8,875 nt of DNA from the NCBI GenBank assembly GCA_015494815.1, contig WGAK01000263.1, positions 1-8,875 of the forward strand, in the 5' to 3' direction. Origin of the DNA: Anaerolineales bacterium (GTDB lineage: Bacteria; Chloroflexota; Anaerolineae; Anaerolineales; DRMV01). The notes under the pieces are model-generated. The model was not told the origin of the DNA. It was given only the letters and a program-made list of their open reading frames with translations, and searched no databases. A program made the translations under genes and the position numbers. Numbering within the stretch: position 1 is the stretch's first letter; each line of letters opens with the position of its first letter. Shown here piece after piece: positions 6,213-8,875 of the stretch.

Positions 6213-6451
6213 CGTTTGCTTTGGAGCACCGGGCGGCCGTTCCGTCGCGGTTGCCGGGTGCCATGGCGGTTTTTGGGTGCCAAAAATCGGGACGCATGCA
6301 AAAGTTGCCGAAGTGGACGAACGAGCGGTGTTGGGGTGAGGTACCTGGGCGCCGCTTTGGAGCATAACATTCAAGGACGACTCGCCTGGCGGCTTTCTCA
6401 CTACCCCCGAGATGAGCCGAGCGCAGCGAGGTTCATCGGGGGATGGGTGAG
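6213..6451 (+). ncRNA. Candidate structured RNA (four successive stem-loops), unnamed
   Basis: Downstream of the extended -10 at 6198-6206 four stems can be paired by hand. H1: 6226-6239 with 6248-6261, 13 of 14 pairs, 8-nt loop. H2: 6267-6276 with 6280-6289, 10 pairs, 3-nt loop. H3: 6324-6338 with 6342-6356, 14 of 15 pairs. H4: 6397-6451, a long stem with bulges. H1 has two G-U pairs, H3 five, H2 one and H4 one. All of these would be C-A mismatches on the opposite strand, so the plus strand, the one the promoter reads, folds better. I see no signature of tRNA, tmRNA, SRP RNA, RNase P RNA or a known riboswitch. Ends are estimates: the 5' end from the promoter, the 3' end from the last stem. 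It could instead be an untranslated leader of fur or a chance result of high GC. Confidence 0.4.
6397..6451. repeat. 55-bp imperfect palindrome (stem-loop H4)
   Basis: The arms are CTCAC (6397-6401) with GTGAG (6447-6451), CCCCC (6404-6408) with GGGGG (6438-6442), and GATGAGCC (6411-6418) with GGTTCATC (6430-6437, one G-U). They are interrupted by small bulges and capped by an 11-nt GAGCGCAGCGA loop. No T-run follows, so it is not a standard terminator. The shape fits an RNA hairpin or a REP-like dispersed palindromic element. Confidence 0.45.
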
Positions 6452-6507
6452 ATTCACGGATATGCCCTCCGGCAACATTCTCGCCCGCCTCAAAACCCGG
6501 CCGGGCC

Positions 6508-6536
6508 TTGACAGGGCGGTGTTTCCACCTTAGAAT
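6508..6536 (+). promoter_or_regulatory. Near-consensus sigma-70 promoter of fur and the metal ATPase
   Basis: A perfect -35 TTGACA (6508-6513) is followed by exactly 17 bp and a -10 TAGAAT (6531-6536). This is the best full promoter in the window. The predicted start is near 6543, giving an 18-nt leader. A 10-bp palindrome, CCCGGCCGGG (6496-6505), lies just upstream of the -35. Confidence 0.75.
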
Positions 6537-6560
6537 TACTCCAAGTTTGGAGCGAGTCTA
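6531..6560. promoter_or_regulatory. Interrupted 30-bp palindrome, likely Fur-family autoregulatory operator
   Basis: The core CTCCAA-GT-TTGGAG (6539-6552) is a perfect inverted repeat, and the outer TAGA (6531-6534) pairs with TCTA (6557-6560), so 10 of 14 positions per arm match. It covers the -10 box, the predicted start point and the GGAG ribosome binding site, and ends directly before the fur ATG. A repressor bound here would block polymerase. The core is GC-richer than the AT-rich Fur, PerR and Zur boxes of well-studied bacteria. Confidence 0.5.
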
Positions 6561-7046
6561 ATGAATGAGGTCCTGGTACGCGTATCTTCGGAAGCCCAAC
6601 AGCGCGAGGCGCGGCTCTTGCAGGCCTTGCGGGATGCCGGGCTGCGCCTGACGCCGCAGCGGCGGGCCATTTGTCATTACCTGGCCCACACCGATGCCCA
6701 CCCCACCGCGCAGCAGATTTTCGCCGCGGTCAAGCCCGAGTTCCCCTCGTTGAGCCTGGCCACGGTGTACAACACCTTGGACGCGCTGGTGCGGTTGGGC
6801 GCGGTGCACGCCCTGGGCGGCGCGGGTGACGGCGCCATCCACTACGACGCGGATTTGCGCCCCCATGTCAACCTGGCCTGCCTGCAGTGCCATCGCATGG
6901 TGGACCTGCCCTGTGAGGCCGTGGCCGACCTGAACCGGCGGGTGACCGCGGAATCGGGGTATCGCATCCTGGGCGCCCGCCTGGTCTACTACGGCCTGTG
7001 CCCCGACTGCCAGCGCACGGCCCGGGAGGCTTCCCCCACCCCGTGA
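6561..7046 (+). CDS. Fur-family metalloregulator, PerR-like
   Basis: Metal-dependent DNA-binding repressor of 161 residues. Seen: winged-helix segment RLTPQRRAICHYL (29-41), AHPTAQQIF (46-54), the recognition helix region SLATVYNTLDAL (65-76), then the dimerisation domain with two CxxC pairs (Cys107/110, Cys147/150) for the structural zinc. Aligned with Bacillus PerR, four of the five regulatory-metal ligands are kept: His47 (His37), Asp96 (Asp85), His102 (His91) and Asp115 (Asp104). The fifth, His93, is Asn104. The two His that become oxidised in PerR (37 and 91) are both present, so peroxide or iron sensing is plausible, but Fur, Zur or Mur roles cannot be excluded. Start: GGAG at 6549-6552, 8 nt before ATG 6561. 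It is first in a two-gene unit with a metal-exporting ATPase, under a self-overlapping palindrome. Confidence 0.9.
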   Translation: MNEVLVRVSSEAQQREARLLQALRDAGLRLTPQRRAICHYLAHTDAHPTAQQIFAAVKPEFPSLSLATVYNTLDALVRLGAVHALGGAGDGAIHYDADLRPHVNLACLQCHRMVDLPCEAVADLNRRVTAESGYRILGARLVYYGLCPDCQRTAREASPTP

Positions 7047-7089
7047 CCTGGGGCTCGCTCCGACCATCCTGGTGATGATGGAGTATACG

Positions 7090-8875
7090 ATGACACAAGT
7101 GACGACCACCGCCCTGGCTTTTGTTCAACGGCGGCTGCGTGCCGCACGCCAGGCCATGAACGGCCTGGCCCTGGAGTGGTTCCTCACCGGGCTCACCCTG
7201 GTGGCCCTGATCGTGGGCTGGCTGCTGGAGCGCAACGGCGTGACCGGCTGGCCTTTGTTGGGCGCCTATGGCGTGGCCTATATGGCCGGGGGCAGCCTGG
7301 CCCTGGTCAACGGCCTGCAACTGCTGTGGACCGAGCGGCAACTGGATGTGGACCTGCTCATGGTGGCCGCGGCCCTGGGCGCGGCCTACATCGGGCACCC
7401 GGCCGAGGGTGCCACGTTGCTCTTCCTCTTCTCCCTCTCCAATGCGCTGCAAACCTACGCCCTGGACCGCAACCGCAAGGCCATCGAAGCCCTGCTGGAC
7501 CTGCGTCCGCCCGTGGCCACGGTGCGCCGCGGCGACGCCTGGGTCACCGTGCCGGTGGAAGAGGTGCCTGTGGGCGCGGTCATCCTGGTGCGGCCGGGGG
7601 AACGCTTCCCCCTGGACGGCGAAGTGCGGCAAGGCACCTCGGAGGTGGACCAGTCGCCCATCACCGGCGAGTCCGCGCCGGTGCTCAAGGAACCCGGCTC
7701 GCCCGTGTTCGCGGGCACGGTCAACGGCACAGGCGCGCTGGAGGTGACCGTCACCCGCCGGGTGGAGGACACCACCCTGGCCAAAATCGTGCGCCTGGTG
7801 GAAGAAGCCCAGGCCACCAAGGCCACCACCCAGCAGCGCCTGGAGGCCTTCGAGCAGAAGTACGCCACCTTCGTGCTGGGCATGGCCGTGGTGCTCATCG
7901 CGGCGCTGCCCACCCTCTTTGGCTTTTCCTTCGAGGAAGGTTTCTACAAGGCCATGCTGTGGCTGGTGGTGGCGTCGCCCTGCGCGCTGGTCATCTCCAC
8001 GCCGGCCAGCATTTTAGCCGCGTTGGCCCATGCCGCGCGGCGGGGCGTGCTCATCAAAGGCGGCGTCTACCTCGAGCGTCTGGTGGACCTCAAGGCCATC
8101 GCGCTGGACAAGACCGGCACCCTGACCGCGGGCCAACCCCGCCTGACTCACTTCCAGCCCCTGGTGGACGACATCGCCGAGGACGCTTTGCTGCGCCGGG
8201 TGGCCGCGTTGGAGGCCCATTCCGAGCATCCCGTGGCGCAGGCCATCGTGGCCGCGGCCCGGGAGCGGGGCCTGACCTGGGAGGACCCCGAGAGCGTGCA
8301 GGCCCTGCCCGGCCGGGGGCTGGAAGGGCGGGTGGACGGCCAGCGCCTGTGGGTGGGCAACACCCGCCTGTTCGCGGAGCGGGGCCTCACCCCGCCGCCC
8401 GCGGTGCAAGACCGCCTGGCCGACCTGGAGCATCACGGCCACACCGCGGTGCTGGCCTATGACCCCGACGCCCGGCGCTGGCTGGCCCTCATCGCGGTGG
8501 CCGACACCCTGCGGCCGGGCGCGCGCGAGGCCGTGGCACAACTCAAGGCCTTAGGCGCCCGCGTGGTGATGCTCACCGGCGACAACGAGCGGGTCGCGGC
8601 CAGCATCGCGGCCCAGGTGGGCGTGGACGAATTCATGGCCGACCTGCTGCCCGAGGACAAGGTCGTGGCGGTGGAGCGCCTTCTGCGCAAATACGGCCCC
8701 ACCGCGATGGTGGGCGACGGCGTGAACGACGCGCCCGCGCTGGCCAAGGCCACGGTGGGCATCGCTATGGGCGGCGCGGGCACCGATGTGGCCTTAGAGA
8801 CCGCGGATGTGGTGCTCATGGGCGACGAGTTGCAGATGTTGCCCTACACCATGCGCCTGGCCCGCCGGGCCCGCC
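7090..8875 (+). CDS. P1B-4-type heavy-metal-translocating P-type ATPase, C-terminus cut off
   Basis: ATP-driven metal pump of the inner membrane; 595 codons lie in the window. Four hydrophobic segments come first (about 29-46, 56-79, 86-103, 105-124), with no N-terminal CxxC metal-binding domain. Then: actuator motif TGES (192-195), two helices (about 258-278 and 286-312) with the metal-site SPC at 296-298, the phosphorylated Asp340 in DKTGT, HP in the nucleotide domain (380-381), TGD (496-498) and GDGVNDAPA (542-550). SPC instead of CPC and the lack of a leading metal-binding domain mark the P1B-4 group, which exports Fe(II), Co(II) or sometimes Zn(II); the expected HEGxT motif in the last helices lies beyond the window. 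Start: GGAG (7080-7083) is 6 nt before ATG 7090; in-frame ATGs at 7075 and 7078 lack a good ribosome binding site. The gap after fur is 43 bp with no terminator, so the two are probably one operon. The pairing resembles PerR with PfeT in Bacillus. Confidence 0.93.
   Translation, partial: MTQVTTTALAFVQRRLRAARQAMNGLALEWFLTGLTLVALIVGWLLERNGVTGWPLLGAYGVAYMAGGSLALVNGLQLLWTERQLDVDLLMVAAALGAAYIGHPAEGATLLFLFSLSNALQTYALDRNRKAIEALLDLRPPVATVRRGDAWVTVPVEEVPVGAVILVRPGERFPLDGEVRQGTSEVDQSPITGESAPVLKEPGSPVFAGTVNGTGALEVTVTRRVEDTTLAKIVRLVEEAQATKATTQQRLEAFEQKYATFVLGMAVVLIAALPTLFGFSFEEGFYKAMLWLVVASPCALVISTPASILAALAHAARRGVLIKGGVYLERLVDLKAIALDKTGTLTAGQPRLTHFQPLVDDIAEDALLRRVAALEAHSEHPVAQAIVAAARERGLTWEDPESVQALPGRGLEGRVDGQRLWVGNTRLFAERGLTPPPAVQDRLADLEHHGHTAVLAYDPDARRWLALIAVADTLRPGAREAVAQLKALGARVVMLTGDNERVAASIAAQVGVDEFMADLLPEDKVVAVERLLRKYGPTAMVGDGVNDAPALAKATVGIAMGGAGTDVALETADVVLMGDELQMLPYTMRLARRAR

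Larger units (their letters stand above)
6220..6553 (+). repeat. Three spaced copies of TTTGGAGC
   Basis: TTTGGAGC occurs at 6220-6227, 6356-6363 and 6546-6553. The first two share the longer GCTTTGGAGCA (6218-6228 and 6354-6364). The third forms the right half of the palindrome before fur and includes its ribosome binding site. They may be half-sites for one regulator, or remnants of a duplication 136 bp apart; both readings are inference. Confidence 0.3.

Noticed and set aside
6256..6282. T-box-like sequence (GGGTGCCATGGCGG)
   Set aside because: It only loosely resembles the T-box bulge, the specifier stem is not evident, and the downstream gene is not an aminoacyl-tRNA synthetase or amino acid gene.
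5213..6370. 385-codon minus-strand open frame over menA and the intergenic region
   Set aside because: Its composition is dominated by Gln, Gly, Arg and Pro, there is no motif, and it lies antisense to a clear MenA; it is a GC-bias shadow.
6173..6533. Small plus-strand frames (6173-6367 and 6216-6533) in the long intergenic region
   Set aside because: Neither has a sensible ribosome binding site, they overlap each other in different frames, one uses a TTG start, and the longer one runs through the fur -35. The stem-loops explain the region better.
1..8875. CRISPR array, insertion sequence, tRNA or rRNA
   Set aside because: No regularly spaced repeats, transposase reading frame with terminal repeats, T-loop consensus (GGTTCGA) in a cloverleaf, or rRNA signature was found on either strand.

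Overview
This is a GC-rich window (by eye about two thirds G+C or more) with strong GC bias at third codon positions. It is densely packed with short-leader operons, and most genes have clear GGAG/GGAGG ribosome binding sites. The split, B12-domain-free methylmalonyl-CoA mutase, a menaquinone-type prenyltransferase and a divergent YchF-type ATPase together suggest a bacterium of the Chloroflexota (Anaerolineae-like). That placement is inference from gene style only; no marker here fixes it.

Layout. On the left, a minus-strand unit starts at about 2320 and reads leftwards. It holds a 158-residue four-helix membrane protein of unknown function, whose stop codon overlaps the start of a transketolase (ATGA overlap). 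The transketolase runs off the left edge with about 610 residues present. A 128-bp divergent region (2306-2433) holds two outward-facing TATAAT boxes only 25 bp apart, with a perfect 12-bp palindrome between them. To the right, on the plus strand, come methylmalonyl-CoA mutase large subunit (catalytic barrel only), a YchF/OLA1-family ATPase and the MenA-type prenyltransferase. The last two are probably co-transcribed; an extended -10 promoter lies just before ychF.

The only gap over 300 bases is 6164-6560. It holds no convincing protein gene but is not empty. It has an extended -10 promoter (6198-6206), then four successive stem-loops (6226-6261, 6267-6289, 6323-6357, 6397-6451) whose G-U wobble pairs all favour the plus-strand RNA. 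It ends with a near-perfect sigma-70 promoter (TTGACA, 17 bp, TAGAAT) whose -10, start point and ribosome binding site lie inside a 30-bp interrupted palindrome. That promoter drives a Fur/PerR-family metalloregulator and, 43 bp later, a P1B-4-type (SPC motif) metal-efflux ATPase that runs off the right edge.

How the genes work together. Transketolase serves the pentose phosphate pathway, the mutase links succinyl-CoA and methylmalonyl-CoA, and MenA supplies menaquinone. The Fur-like regulator and metal pump look like a self-regulated iron/metal and possibly peroxide-defence operon, comparable in logic to PerR control of the PfeT iron exporter in Bacillus. The best candidates for something undescribed are the structured-RNA candidate at 6213-6451 and the operator overlapping the fur start.
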